From contig DATHET010000043.1 in NCBI GenBank assembly GCA_035490315.1, forward strand, positions 1-53,583: a stretch of 53,583 nt of DNA. Direction: 5' to 3'. Position 1 is the stretch's first letter, and every line of letters starts with the position of its first letter. The translations under genes were made by a program, and so were the position numbers. This DNA is from JADJQU01 sp035490315 (lineage in GTDB: Bacteria > Planctomycetota > UBA1135 > GCA-002686595). The notes beneath the pieces are model-generated. The model was not told the DNA's origin, made no database searches, and saw nothing but the letters and a program-made list of their open reading frames with translations. This document shows, in pieces, positions 33,400-41,850 of the stretch.

Positions 33400-35385
33400 A
33401 TGCATTCAGGATCCAGAGCTTGGCGCACCGCCGGTGTGCTGATCGGCCTCGCCGCGCTCGTCTCGATCCTAGTCCTGGCCGTGTCGTGGTCGGGAAGTCC
33501 GCGCGAGGGCGTCGAGCTCGATTCCCGAGGCAAGACCCTGGCCTCGACGGAGCTGGACGTCGGCATGCCGGCCGCGGAGACGAGCACCCAGGCGCGCAGC
33601 GAGCAGCCCGCAGTCGTGGGAGCTTCGATCGAGGCGGCGGTCGCGCCAGATTCGAGTGGTCTTCCGATGCGTTTCGTGCGCGGCACGACCAGTCGGCCCA
33701 TCGCCGAGCTCACCGTGCGCCTCTTCGATCTCGAGCTCGAGCCGGACTCCGTGGCGGCGCAGACTTCGAGCCTGCTCGCCGAGGGTCGGACCAATGCCCA
33801 CGGCTTGTTCTTCGCGCCCGAGCACCTGCGCGGCCGGCGCTTCGCCATCGAAGTCGAGGCCGCCGACGCCGTCGCGCGCTCGACGATCCCGAATCTGCTC
33901 GACGCCGAGGCCTTCACCGCCAACGCAGGGCCGATCGAAGTCCAGGTCTTCGGCGCCTGGATGCGCATCGAGGCCGTGGTGCTCGACCCGAGCGGTGCGC
34001 CCAAAGAAGGCGCGACGGTCCAGTTCGATTTCGAGAGCCCGGCCTTCGCCTTCTCGACCCGCGACGCGCCGTCGACGCGCGTGACGACGGACGCCGACGG
34101 CCTGGCGTTCCTCGATCTCGTCGATCCCGCGTCCGTCGGAGGACGATTGCGCATCAAGGCGGAGTTCCAGAAGGATCTGCGCAGCGAAACGGTCGAGCTC
34201 GCCGCGCCGCTCTCGAGCCGGCGAGTCGAGCTGCGCCTCGCGACCAGCGCCAGCGCGATCGTGCGCGTGGAGAGCGCCAAGGGAGCGCCGCTCGCCGGCG
34301 CGATGGCCAGACTCGAGCGCCTCGACGCGCCCTTCACCAGTGTCGGCCGCTCGACGGATCACGAAGGCACGGCGAGTTTCCAGCCGCTCGAGCCCGGGCG
34401 CTACGCGGCCAGCGTCGAGGATCCGTCGACCCACTCGTCCACGCGCGAAGAATTCTCGATCGCGAGCTGCCAGATGGCCGATGTGCGCCTGACCCTGCCC
34501 GGATCCGAATTGCCGCTCGCCGTGGCCGGCAGCGTGCGCGATGCCGAGGGAAAACCGATCACCTGGCTGTGGGTCTCGATCTGCGTCGACGGCCGCGAGG
34601 AAGCCCGGCTCCAACCCGATCGCGAAGGCCGCTTCGAGTACCACCGCGAAGCCTGCGAGCGCCTGCGCGTGCGCATGCAAGCCTCCTTCGACGGCCCGGT
34701 GGTCGATCCCGAGCTGGTCGACGCGGCCTTCGGCGCGAGCGACCTGGCCTTCGTGCTGCGCGACGCTCCGCGCATGGGTTTCACGGCCCTGCGCGTGGTC
34801 GACGCCGAAAGCGGATTGCCGCTGGGCGGCGCGACGGCAGCCGTGTTCCGCGACAGCGCCGCCGAGCGCATCGGCGGCGTGGTCAGCGCGCTCACGGGCT
34901 CGGCCCTGTCCCTGGCCTCCAACGAGGACGGCCTGATGTTCGTGCCCAGCGGAGCGCAATTGCCGCGCGCCCACCTCGTGGTCGAGAAGCGCGGCTACGT
35001 GCGGCGCGAGCTCGACCTGTCCGATCTTTCCTTGCTGCCCGAGCGCGAGGGCCGGCCGACGCTGGAGCTGGTGCGCGGCTACCTGCACCGCTGGGTGGTG
35101 CTCGACGCACGCACCGGCAAGCCGGTCAGCGGCGCCGTCGCGACCCACGGCATCGATCCCTTCACCGGGCTCGCGATCGAGGACGGCTCGACCTGGTTGC
35201 CCAGCGCGCCTTCGGACACACGCGGCGTGCTCGAGCTCGCCCTGCCCCAGGCGCCGGCGCGCGTCTCGATCCAGGCCCGCGGCTATCGGCCGCGCGCGGT
35301 CGACGCCGGAACGGCGAGCCAGGTGATCGGCGCAGCACTGCTGGTCGGCGACGCGGTGCTGCTCGAGTCCGAGGCTCAGCGCTGA
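33400..35385 (+). CDS. Membrane-anchored protein with carboxypeptidase-regulatory-like (CnaB-type) repeats
   Basis: This 661-aa protein starts at ATG 33400 (a GTG at 33388 would add four residues). A short basic head is followed by one transmembrane helix (residues ~12-30, VLIGLAALVSILVLAV) and a ~60-residue low-complexity linker. The remainder is a series of beta-sandwich units with the pattern V.D..GAP..GA.V.F or VVDAESGLPLGGATAAVF, and VLDARTGKPVSGAVATHG near the end. These are carboxypeptidase-regulatory-like/CnaB signatures. No enzyme motif is seen. It shares this architecture with the protein at 4139-5872, so it is likely a periplasmic structural or adhesion-type protein. It is convergent with the FHA gene, with a 9-nt gap. 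Confidence 0.72.
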   Translation: MHSGSRAWRTAGVLIGLAALVSILVLAVSWSGSPREGVELDSRGKTLASTELDVGMPAAETSTQARSEQPAVVGASIEAAVAPDSSGLPMRFVRGTTSRPIAELTVRLFDLELEPDSVAAQTSSLLAEGRTNAHGLFFAPEHLRGRRFAIEVEAADAVARSTIPNLLDAEAFTANAGPIEVQVFGAWMRIEAVVLDPSGAPKEGATVQFDFESPAFAFSTRDAPSTRVTTDADGLAFLDLVDPASVGGRLRIKAEFQKDLRSETVELAAPLSSRRVELRLATSASAIVRVESAKGAPLAGAMARLERLDAPFTSVGRSTDHEGTASFQPLEPGRYAASVEDPSTHSSTREEFSIASCQMADVRLTLPGSELPLAVAGSVRDAEGKPITWLWVSICVDGREEARLQPDREGRFEYHREACERLRVRMQASFDGPVVDPELVDAAFGASDLAFVLRDAPRMGFTALRVVDAESGLPLGGATAAVFRDSAAERIGGVVSALTGSALSLASNEDGLMFVPSGAQLPRAHLVVEKRGYVRRELDLSDLSLLPEREGRPTLELVRGYLHRWVVLDARTGKPVSGAVATHGIDPFTGLAIEDGSTWLPSAPSDTRGVLELALPQAPARVSIQARGYRPRAVDAGTASQVIGAALLVGDAVLLESEAQR

Positions 35386-35394
35386 GCGCGCGAC

Positions 35395-36171
35395 TCAGGC
35401 GTCTTCTTCGGCGGGAGCCGTCGAGCTCGCGCCTTCGCGCAGCGAAAGGACTCCACGGTACACGCCCCAGGCCAAGGCCGCGGCGATCGCGAGCACCAGC
35501 GCGAAGACCAGGGCGCGCACCCACAGCGGTCGCTGCTCGAGATCGGTGACGAAGAGCCCGCTGCGCGCTTCCTGCTTGTGGTACTGCAGGGCGCGCTGAC
35601 CCTTGGCTTGGAATCCCGGGTCTGTGACCGGGCGTGCGCCGGCGGCGGAGGGAGGCGGTCGCGCGATCGGCGCCGGCGCCGCGGGCCGGGTCGGCAAGCT
35701 CATGACCGTGGCCGAGGGTACGGTGATGTCCTCCTCGATCTCGATATCGTCTAGCTCCTCGCTCGCCGCGATTGGCGCGCGCGGCGCGGCCGCGACAACG
35801 GGTGCAGCCGGGGCAACGCGAGCGACGGGTGCAGCCGGAGCCTCCGACATCTGCGTGCGCAAGCGCACGAGCACCTCGCCGATCATGAACTCGCGCAGGT
35901 CGGTCAGGAACGCTCGCTGCTCGCGCACTCCGTCGACGACGAACCCATTGGTCGAGCCGTCGTCGACGATCGCCCAGACTCCGTCCGCGTGCTCGAAGTG
36001 CGCGTGGTGGCGGCTGATCGATTTGTCGCGCATCGCCACGGTCCGATCGGGCGCGCGGCCCAGGGTCGCCCCGGGAAAAACCTCGAAGGAGCGGCCGACG
36101 TCCGGGCCCGAAAGCACGAAAAGCTCCGCCCGCGGTCCGCCCTGTCTCGCTCCGGGAGTCGTGGAGTCCAT
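35395..36171 (-). CDS. FHA-domain membrane protein
   Basis: This 258-aa protein starts at ATG 36171. The N-terminal FHA domain (~15-105) has the phosphothreonine-binding residues: GRAPDRTVAM (Gly38, Arg39), SISRHHAH (51-58) and DGSTNG with Asn75. A Pro/Ala-rich and then acidic linker (~108-200, with ELDDIEIEEDITV) leads to a single transmembrane helix (~214-236) and a short acidic tail. The FHA domain should therefore be cytoplasmic and tethered by its C-terminal helix. FHA proteins bind phosphothreonine made by Ser/Thr kinases; no kinase gene is in the window. It is divergent from the ABC operon, and the 104-bp space between start codons holds an inverted repeat. Confidence 0.88.
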   Translation of the reverse strand: MDSTTPGARQGGPRAELFVLSGPDVGRSFEVFPGATLGRAPDRTVAMRDKSISRHHAHFEHADGVWAIVDDGSTNGFVVDGVREQRAFLTDLREFMIGEVLVRLRTQMSEAPAAPVARVAPAAPVVAAAPRAPIAASEELDDIEIEEDITVPSATVMSLPTRPAAPAPIARPPPSAAGARPVTDPGFQAKGQRALQYHKQEARSGLFVTDLEQRPLWVRALVFALVLAIAAALAWGVYRGVLSLREGASSTAPAEEDA

Positions 36172-36186
36172 CCAAGGCAGAGATTA

Positions 36187-36233
36187 GCAGGAGACTGCCC
36201 CGCATCGCTGCGCAGAAAGCACCGCGGGGCAGT
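36187..36233. repeat. Overlapping inverted repeats upstream of the FHA and ABC genes
   Basis: ACTGCCCCGC (36194-36203) and GCGGGGCAGT (36224-36233) are perfect 10-bp arms with a 20-nt loop. The left arm overlaps GCAGGAGACTGC (36187-36198), which is the reverse complement of the 12-nt hairpin apex shared by the elements at 11833-11844 and 13641-13652. The two foldings exclude each other. It lies between divergent start codons at 36171 and 36276. Confidence 0.6.
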
Positions 36234-36275
36234 ATCACGTTGTCCCAGGAGGGGCGAGCGGCGAGACTCGCGCCA

Positions 36276-37130
36276 ATGGCCAGCGAGGACACTCCGGCGA
36301 TCGCCGCGCGCGGCTTGCGCCAGGCCTACCGCAGCGGATTCCTGTGGAAGCAGCGCGAGGTGCTGCGCGGCATCGATCTCGATCTGCCTCGCGGCGCGCG
36401 TCTGGGTCTGGTCGGGCCCAATGGGTCGGGCAAGAGCACGCTGCTGCGCGTGCTCGCCGGGGTCGAGCGGCCGACCGGCGGCGAGCTCGCGGTGCTCGGC
36501 GGCGACCACGCTTCCTCGCGGATCCGCGCGCGCGTCGGATTCCTGCCGGAGGACACGCCATTTCCCCGCGAGCTGCGCGCCCTCGAAGCCCTCGAGCTGC
36601 TGGCCAGCCTGCGCTGTGTCGAGCGGGCGACGGCAAGGGCGCGCGCGCAAGAGCTGCTGGCGGCGGTCGGCTTGGAAGCCGCGCGGCGCACGAAGCTCGG
36701 GCGCTTCTCGCGCGGCATGTTGCGCCGCTTCGGGCTCGCCCAGGCGCTGGTTCACGAGCCGGACCTGCTCCTGCTCGACGAGCCGACCGCGGGCCTGGAC
36801 GCCCAGGGTTTCGCGGTGTTCGACGAGCTGCTCGAGCGCGCTCGCGCGCGCGGAGCGAGCATGGTGATCGCTTCGCACGTGCTCGCGGATCTTCAGGCCC
36901 ATTGCGATCAGCTGATCGTGCTGCACGAAGGCCGCATCGCCGCAGCGGGTAAGCCCGGCGAAGTCCTGCGCGGCGAGGCGGGCGCGAGCATCGTGCTCGA
37001 AGTCGCTGGCCTCGACGAGCGCGGGCTGAATTCCCTCGAGGCTTCGGTCGCCCAGCAAGGTGGACGAGTGCTCTCGCGCGGACCTTCGACGGAGACCCTG
37101 CGCGCGCTGTACCGGCGTCTGTCGCGATGA
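36276..37130 (+). CDS. ABC transporter ATP-binding protein (ABC-2 type exporter)
   Basis: This 284-aa protein starts at ATG 36276; a TTG at 36240 would add 12 residues of no family resemblance. The Walker A motif GPNGSGKST is at 47-55, the ABC signature is a divergent FSRGM at 144-148 in place of LSGGQ, Walker B LLLLDEP is at 164-170, and the switch His is in IASHVL. The compact form (one NBD with a ~50-residue C-terminal extension) is that of ABC-2 type exporters, which move drugs, lipids or copper-enzyme components. It overlaps the next gene by 4 nt (37127-37130). An AGGAGG is at 36248, too far upstream to be an ideal ribosome-binding site for this start. Confidence 0.9.
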   Translation: MASEDTPAIAARGLRQAYRSGFLWKQREVLRGIDLDLPRGARLGLVGPNGSGKSTLLRVLAGVERPTGGELAVLGGDHASSRIRARVGFLPEDTPFPRELRALEALELLASLRCVERATARARAQELLAAVGLEAARRTKLGRFSRGMLRRFGLAQALVHEPDLLLLDEPTAGLDAQGFAVFDELLERARARGASMVIASHVLADLQAHCDQLIVLHEGRIAAAGKPGEVLRGEAGASIVLEVAGLDERGLNSLEASVAQQGGRVLSRGPSTETLRALYRRLSR

Positions 37131-38191
37131 ACCGCCGGCTGATCGCGCTGGTCGCGCGGCGATTTCTTCCACCGGGGGCTTTGGCGCTTTTCGCCGCGGC
37201 CCTCGCGCTGGCGATGTTCATTCCCTGGGCGCCGAGCGCGGAGCAGGGCGCGGATCAGCTGGTTCCTGAGGTGAGCGCGGGCCTCGCGCGAGCGGGTGTC
37301 TTGCTCACGGCCCTCGCGGTGATCCTGCCCTGGTTCTGCGCGCGCGCCGCGTGGTGCGTCGGGCAATGGCGCCAGGGCGACGGCGATTGGCTCGGCACGG
37401 CCAGATTGTCGCGCGGCGGAGTCGCACTCGCGCACCTGTGCGGCGCGGGGCTTGCGCTGGCCGTCGCTCTCTTGCCCTTCGCCTTCGCGGCGGAGTTGCG
37501 AGCGGGAGACGCGGCGCCACGGTTGCGCTGGCTTGCGGATTCGGCCGTTCGCCCGGTGGTGCTGTTGACCGAGTCGGATCGCGTGCAAGTCGTCGCGCCC
37601 GTTCCGCGCGGCGGCGATGTGCTGCGCGCGCGTTTCGTGATCGCGGCTCCGGGCAACGGCGGGCCGCAAGCCAGGTTGCGTTGCGACATCGCGCGCAGCG
37701 GCGCCAGGAATGCTTCGGTCGAAGTCCTGGTGACGTCGAACGACGCGCTCGAGGTCCAGCTGGCGGGAGGTGTCGGACCGCTCGAGCTTGGTTTCCAGCG
37801 CGTCGGACCGGGCGCCGCGGTCGTGCTCGAAAGCTCGCGGCTGCAGTGGTTCGAATCCAAGCCCGCGCGTTGGAAAGGCGGCCTCGCGCTGTTCCTCGAG
37901 GCCTGGCTCGCCGGCGGCGTGGTGTGCGCGCTCGCGCTCGGCCTCGCGGCCTGGACCAGTGCGGGCACGGCCTTCCTCGCCGCCTTCTCGCCTCTGTGCT
38001 GCGCCTGGCTCAGCGACTCGCTTCCGATCGCCTGGCCGGGAGTCGGATTGCGCGGCGCGTTAGCGTTGTGCAGCGATGGTCTCGGAGCCGGCTGGCCCGC
38101 GCTGCTGACCTGGACCTTCGTTGCGATCGTCTGCGCGCTGGCGGCAGCGCTGCCCGCATTGCAGCGCGATCTCTGGAGGCGCGAGGTATGA
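37127..38191 (+). CDS. Putative ABC transporter membrane protein
   Basis: This 354-aa protein starts at ATG 37127. It has six or more hydrophobic segments in two blocks (residues ~15-120 and ~255-345), separated by a ~130-residue soluble region rich in beta-strand-like segments (ESDRVQVVAPVPRGGDV..., LECDIARSG-like). No family motif is certain. Its position between an ABC ATPase and a TPR protein, with 4-nt overlaps on both sides, makes it the likely permease. The large extracytoplasmic loop is unusual for an ABC-2 permease and may bind a partner or cargo. Confidence 0.65.
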   Translation: MNRRLIALVARRFLPPGALALFAAALALAMFIPWAPSAEQGADQLVPEVSAGLARAGVLLTALAVILPWFCARAAWCVGQWRQGDGDWLGTARLSRGGVALAHLCGAGLALAVALLPFAFAAELRAGDAAPRLRWLADSAVRPVVLLTESDRVQVVAPVPRGGDVLRARFVIAAPGNGGPQARLRCDIARSGARNASVEVLVTSNDALEVQLAGGVGPLELGFQRVGPGAAVVLESSRLQWFESKPARWKGGLALFLEAWLAGGVVCALALGLAAWTSAGTAFLAAFSPLCCAWLSDSLPIAWPGVGLRGALALCSDGLGAGWPALLTWTFVAIVCALAAALPALQRDLWRREV

Positions 38192-38793
38192 GAGTCGCGG
38201 GCTCGCGCCGGATCTGGATCGCGGCGGCCATCGTCGCCGCCTGCGGCCTGTGCTTCGCTCCCCTGCCCGATGCACGCGACGGCGCGCGCTCGACCAGCCT
38301 CGCGGTGCGCCTGCTCGGACCGATCGCCAGTCTGGCCGCCAGCGCCCAGTGGGTCCGGGCCGACCTCGCCCTGCAGCACGGTCGAGTCGAGCTGTTCCTG
38401 GTCCGCGCGCGAACGGCCCTGCAGCTCGCGCCGGAGGACGTCGAGGGCTGGAAATACCTCGCCCGCCACCAGGCGATGACCCTGGGCTCCCCGGAGCGCG
38501 AGCCCGACCCGCAGCGGCGACTGGCCTGGATCCGCGCCGGCCTCGCCACGGCGGCCGAAGGCGAGGGAGTGGCCTCGAACCCTGGAGAGCTGGCCTACAC
38601 CGCCGGCTTGATCATGCTCAAGGTCGCCAGGCTCGACGCCGCCTTGCCCTGGCCGGGGGGATTACCGGCGGTCTGGGAGGAGGCGGCAAGCCACTTCGAG
38701 CGCGCCGGAAAGCTGGGCCTCGACGCCGAAACCGCGGCCTTCCTGACCGAGTCCGCTCGCCGCACGGCCGAGTTCGAACGCGCCGGACATTGA
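38188..38793 (+). CDS. Small membrane-anchored TPR-like protein of the ABC operon
   Basis: This 201-aa protein starts at ATG 38188 (4-nt overlap with the permease gene). An N-terminal hydrophobic stretch (~9-24, WIAAAIVAACGLCFAPL) is a signal anchor or signal peptide. The remainder is helical with a TPR-like rhythm (VELFLVRARTALQLAPEDVEGWKYLARHQA; WEEAASHFERAGKLGLDAETAAFL). It probably acts as a protein-interaction partner of the transporter. No homologous family can be named. Confidence 0.7.
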   Translation: MRVAGSRRIWIAAAIVAACGLCFAPLPDARDGARSTSLAVRLLGPIASLAASAQWVRADLALQHGRVELFLVRARTALQLAPEDVEGWKYLARHQAMTLGSPEREPDPQRRLAWIRAGLATAAEGEGVASNPGELAYTAGLIMLKVARLDAALPWPGGLPAVWEEAASHFERAGKLGLDAETAAFLTESARRTAEFERAGH

Positions 38794-38854
38794 AGAGCGC
38801 GAAAAGAAAACAACTGACCGGGCCCCGAGGCGGAGCATAGAGTTCGGCCGTTCC

Positions 38855-39487
38855 ATGTTTCCCGAGAGCTTCAGCGACTGGGTTTCCGGCCTCTTCACGC
38901 GCTTCAACTACATCGCGCCGTTCACGGTGCTGCTGTTGTGCGGCGTCGGCTTCCCCCTGCCCGAGGAAGTGACCCTGATCGGCAGCGGGATCCTGCTGCA
39001 CAAGCAGATGGTCACCTTCCCGGGGATCACCTTGACCTGCGCCACCGCGATCCTGCTCGGCGATTCGATTCCCTTCTGGCTGGGCCGCCGCTGGGGCATG
39101 AGCGCGCTGCAGCACCGCTGGATGCGCCGCATCCTGCACCCCGAGCGGCTCTCGAAGCTCGAGAAGCGTTTCACCGAGCACGGCAACTGGGCCACCTTCG
39201 TCTGCCGCTTCTTTCCCGGCGTGCGCATCCCGGGCTACTTCCTGGCCGGCACGATGCGCATGAGCTACCCGCGCTTCATTCTCTTGGACGGCCTGGGGGT
39301 CCTGATCTCCGTCCCCGCCTCGATCTACCTGGGAAAGATCTTCGGCCACTCGATGGAGCAGCTGAAATCCTCCATCCACGACCTGCACCTGATCCTGGGC
39401 TTCCTGCTGGTCACCGTGATCCTGGTCCTGGTCTGGCGTTCGCGCGCCCGCCGCAAGCCGGAGCCGCCCCCGCCGCCGGCGCCTTGA
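38855..39487 (+). CDS. DedA family (SNARE-associated/VTT domain) membrane protein
   Basis: This 210-aa protein starts at ATG 38855. The DedA signature is clear: GVGFPLPEEVTLIGSGILL (with the conserved acidic residue in a re-entrant loop), AILLGDSIPFWLGRRWG, and RFFPGVRIPGYFLAGTMRM, which contains the F.R..PG.R....AG motif with its essential Arg. A proline-rich tail follows the last TM helix. DedA proteins are undecaprenyl-phosphate or phospholipid flippases that recycle lipid carriers needed for cell-wall and glycan synthesis, which would fit the glycan genes of this window. The neighbouring hppA gene has its own promoter. Confidence 0.92.
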   Translation: MFPESFSDWVSGLFTRFNYIAPFTVLLLCGVGFPLPEEVTLIGSGILLHKQMVTFPGITLTCATAILLGDSIPFWLGRRWGMSALQHRWMRRILHPERLSKLEKRFTEHGNWATFVCRFFPGVRIPGYFLAGTMRMSYPRFILLDGLGVLISVPASIYLGKIFGHSMEQLKSSIHDLHLILGFLLVTVILVLVWRSRARRKPEPPPPPAP

Positions 39488-39507
39488 TCCGCCCGGGATG
39501 CGCGGCG

Positions 39508-39535
39508 TTGACGAGGGGGGCCTCGCCGATACACT
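39508..39535 (+). promoter_or_regulatory. Candidate sigma-70-type promoter for hppA
   Basis: TTGACG (39508-39513) and TACACT (39530-39535) are 16 nt apart, matching the TTGACA/TATAAT consensus at 5 of 6 and 4 of 6 positions. This leaves a 5' leader of about 115 nt before the ATG at 39659. It is the clearest promoter-like pair in the window. Confidence 0.55.
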
Positions 39536-39658
39536 GCTTCCCCAAAATCATCGGCGATAGGACCTTACGCGCGTCCCAACCACGTCTGGACCCCCTCCTC
39601 CCCCGAAGTTTTCGAGAGCCCCCGCGACGCCTCGCTCGTCGTTCAACCCACCTCGCTT

Positions 39659-41770
39659 ATGGACTTCAATTTCCTCTACATCTCCGTCGGGGCATCCGTG
39701 CTCGCCCTGGCCTTCGCCGTGTTCACCCTGACGCGAATCATGCGCCGCGATCCGGGCGACGCGAAAATGCAGGAGATTGCGCGCCAGGTGCAAATCGGCG
39801 CCAAGGCCTTCCTGCACGCGGAATACAAGTGGGTGGCGGTGTTCATCCTGCTGGTGACGCTCGTGATGGCCTTCGGCGGAGCCGCGGCGGACCTGGGTCC
39901 CAAGGCCGCGATCGCCTTCGCGTGCGGCGCGATCGCCTCGGCAAGCGCGGGCTACTTCGGGATGTACACCTCGACTCGCGCCGCGGTGCGCTGCACCCAG
40001 GCCGCGAAGACCTCGCTGGGTGAAGCGCTGCAGGTGGCCTTCGGCTCGGGCACGGTCATGGGGATGACGGTGGTAGGCCTGGCGATGCTCGGCCTGTGCA
40101 TCTTCACCTTCCTGTACACGGACAATCTGACCAAGATCAGCGACGCGGCCCTGAACAGCGTGCTCGGATTCAGCTTCGGGGCGAGCTCGATCGCGCTGTT
40201 CGCGCGGGTCGGCGGAGGCATCTACACCAAGGCCGCGGACATCGGCGGCGACCTGGTCGGCAAGCTCGAGGCCGGCATTCCCGAGGACGACCCGCGCAAC
40301 CCGGCCGTGATCGCCGACAACGTCGGCGACAACGTCGGCGACGTCGCGGGCATGGGCGCGGACCTGTTCGAGTCCTACACGGGCTCGATCGTCGCGGCGA
40401 TGTCGCTGGGCTTCTTCATTTTCCGCAACGACCCGCACATGGTCTCGATGGTCAGCCTGCCGCTGGCGGTCTCGGCGGTCGGAATCCTGGCTTCGATCCT
40501 GGGCGTGTACTTCGTCAAGGCCAAGGACGAGAGCCAGTTGCAGAGTGCCTTGTTTCGCGGCTTGATCGTCGCTTCGATCATCACCGCTGGGGCCACAGCG
40601 TGGTTGTGCAACGGTCCTCTGCCCCTGGCCAACGTGCCTGGGACGACGACCCCGATGAACGGTTGGGATCTGTTCATCGCGATCAACGCCGGTCTCGTCG
40701 CCGGCGTGATCATCGGCAAGCTGACCGATTACTACACGTCCGCCAGCTACAAGCCGGTCAAGAACATCGCCTTCCAGTCCCAGACCGGTCCGGCTACGAA
40801 CATCATCCACGGCCTGGCGACGGGCATGGAATCGGTGGCCCTGCCGGTGATCTTCATCTGCGCCGCGATCTGGACTTCCTTCCACTTCGCCGGGATCTAC
40901 GGCGTCGCGATGTCGGCGGTCGGGATGCTCTCGACCCTGGGGATTTCCCTGGCGGTCGACGCCTACGGCCCGGTGGCGGACAACGCGGGCGGCATGGCCG
41001 AGATGGCCCACCTGCCCAAGGAAGTGCGCCAGCGCACGGACTCGCTCGACGCCTGCGGCAACACCACCGCGGCGATCGGCAAGGGCTTTGCGATCGGCTC
41101 CGCGGCCCTGACCGCCCTGGCCCTGTTCAGCGCCTACTGCACGAAGGCGGGCGAGCTCAGCGCTCGGCCCGACGCGGATCCCGCGCTGAAAAAGCTGATC
41201 GTCGACGGCACGATGATCCTCAACATCAACACGCCGATGGTCACCATCGGCCTCCTGATCGGGGGCTTCCTGCCCTTCCTGTTCAGCGCCATGACCATGC
41301 GCGCCGTCGGCAACGCGGCGAACAAGATGGTCGAAGAGGTCCGCCGCCAGTTCCGCGAGATCAAGGGTCTGATGGAAGGTACCGGTGTGCCCGACACCCA
41401 GCGCTGCGTGGCGATCGCCACCGAGGGCGCGCTCAAGCAGATGGTCGTCCCCGGCGTCATGGCCGTGGCCGTGCCGATCCTGATCGGCAAGTTCATGGGC
41501 GTCGAGGCCCTGGGCGGCATGCTGGCCGGCGCCCTGGTCTCGAGCGTGATGCTCGCGATCTTCATGGCCAACGCCGGCGGGGCCTGGGACAACGCCAAGA
41601 AGTTCATCGAGGCCGGCGAATACGGCGGCAAGGGCGGCGCGGTGCACAAGGCCGCGGTGGTCGGCGACACGGTCGGCGACCCCTTCAAGGACACTTCCGG
41701 CCCCTCTCTGAACATTCTCATCAAATTGATGACTGTCGTGGGCGTGATTTTCCTGCCCTGGTTCCTATAG
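39659..41770 (+). CDS. hppA: Membrane-bound K+-dependent ion-pumping pyrophosphatase
   Basis: This 703-aa integral membrane protein has ~16 TM segments, the usual length. The catalytic blocks are complete: DIGGDLVGK (usually DVGADLVGK), then GIPEDDPRNPAVIADNVGDNVGDVAGMGADLFESY, GNTTAAIGKG, and near the C-terminus KKFIEAGEYGGKGG with HKAAVVGDTVGDPFKDTSGPS. Ala471 in GNTTAA stands where K+-independent enzymes carry Lys, so a K+-stimulated enzyme is expected. Whether it pumps H+ or Na+ cannot be settled by eye. It hydrolyses PPi and exports cations. It has its own promoter-like pair upstream and an intrinsic terminator downstream, so it is probably monocistronic. Confidence 0.97.
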   Translation: MDFNFLYISVGASVLALAFAVFTLTRIMRRDPGDAKMQEIARQVQIGAKAFLHAEYKWVAVFILLVTLVMAFGGAAADLGPKAAIAFACGAIASASAGYFGMYTSTRAAVRCTQAAKTSLGEALQVAFGSGTVMGMTVVGLAMLGLCIFTFLYTDNLTKISDAALNSVLGFSFGASSIALFARVGGGIYTKAADIGGDLVGKLEAGIPEDDPRNPAVIADNVGDNVGDVAGMGADLFESYTGSIVAAMSLGFFIFRNDPHMVSMVSLPLAVSAVGILASILGVYFVKAKDESQLQSALFRGLIVASIITAGATAWLCNGPLPLANVPGTTTPMNGWDLFIAINAGLVAGVIIGKLTDYYTSASYKPVKNIAFQSQTGPATNIIHGLATGMESVALPVIFICAAIWTSFHFAGIYGVAMSAVGMLSTLGISLAVDAYGPVADNAGGMAEMAHLPKEVRQRTDSLDACGNTTAAIGKGFAIGSAALTALALFSAYCTKAGELSARPDADPALKKLIVDGTMILNINTPMVTIGLLIGGFLPFLFSAMTMRAVGNAANKMVEEVRRQFREIKGLMEGTGVPDTQRCVAIATEGALKQMVVPGVMAVAVPILIGKFMGVEALGGMLAGALVSSVMLAIFMANAGGAWDNAKKFIEAGEYGGKGGAVHKAAVVGDTVGDPFKDTSGPSLNILIKLMTVVGVIFLPWFL

Positions 41771-41786
41771 AGCTTCCTGACAACTC

Positions 41787-41831
41787 TCGGGGCCGCCCTT
41801 CCGGCGAACGGAGGGCGGCCCCGACTTTTTT
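41787..41831 (+). terminator. Intrinsic (Rho-independent) terminator of hppA
   Basis: TCGGGGCCGCCCT (41787-41799) and AGGGCGGCCCCGA (41812-41824) form a perfect 13-bp GC-rich stem with a small inner CCG/CGG pair. It is followed by the T tract CTTTTTT (41825-41831). It lies 17 nt after the hppA stop and 20 nt before the rsfS start. Confidence 0.92.
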
Positions 41832-41850
41832 CTCCCCCCCGCCTCTTGCC

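Noticed and set aside
36240..36275. TTG 36240 as start of the ABC ATPase
   Set aside because: The extra 12 residues have no resemblance to the family, and ATG 36276 gives the normal N-terminus.
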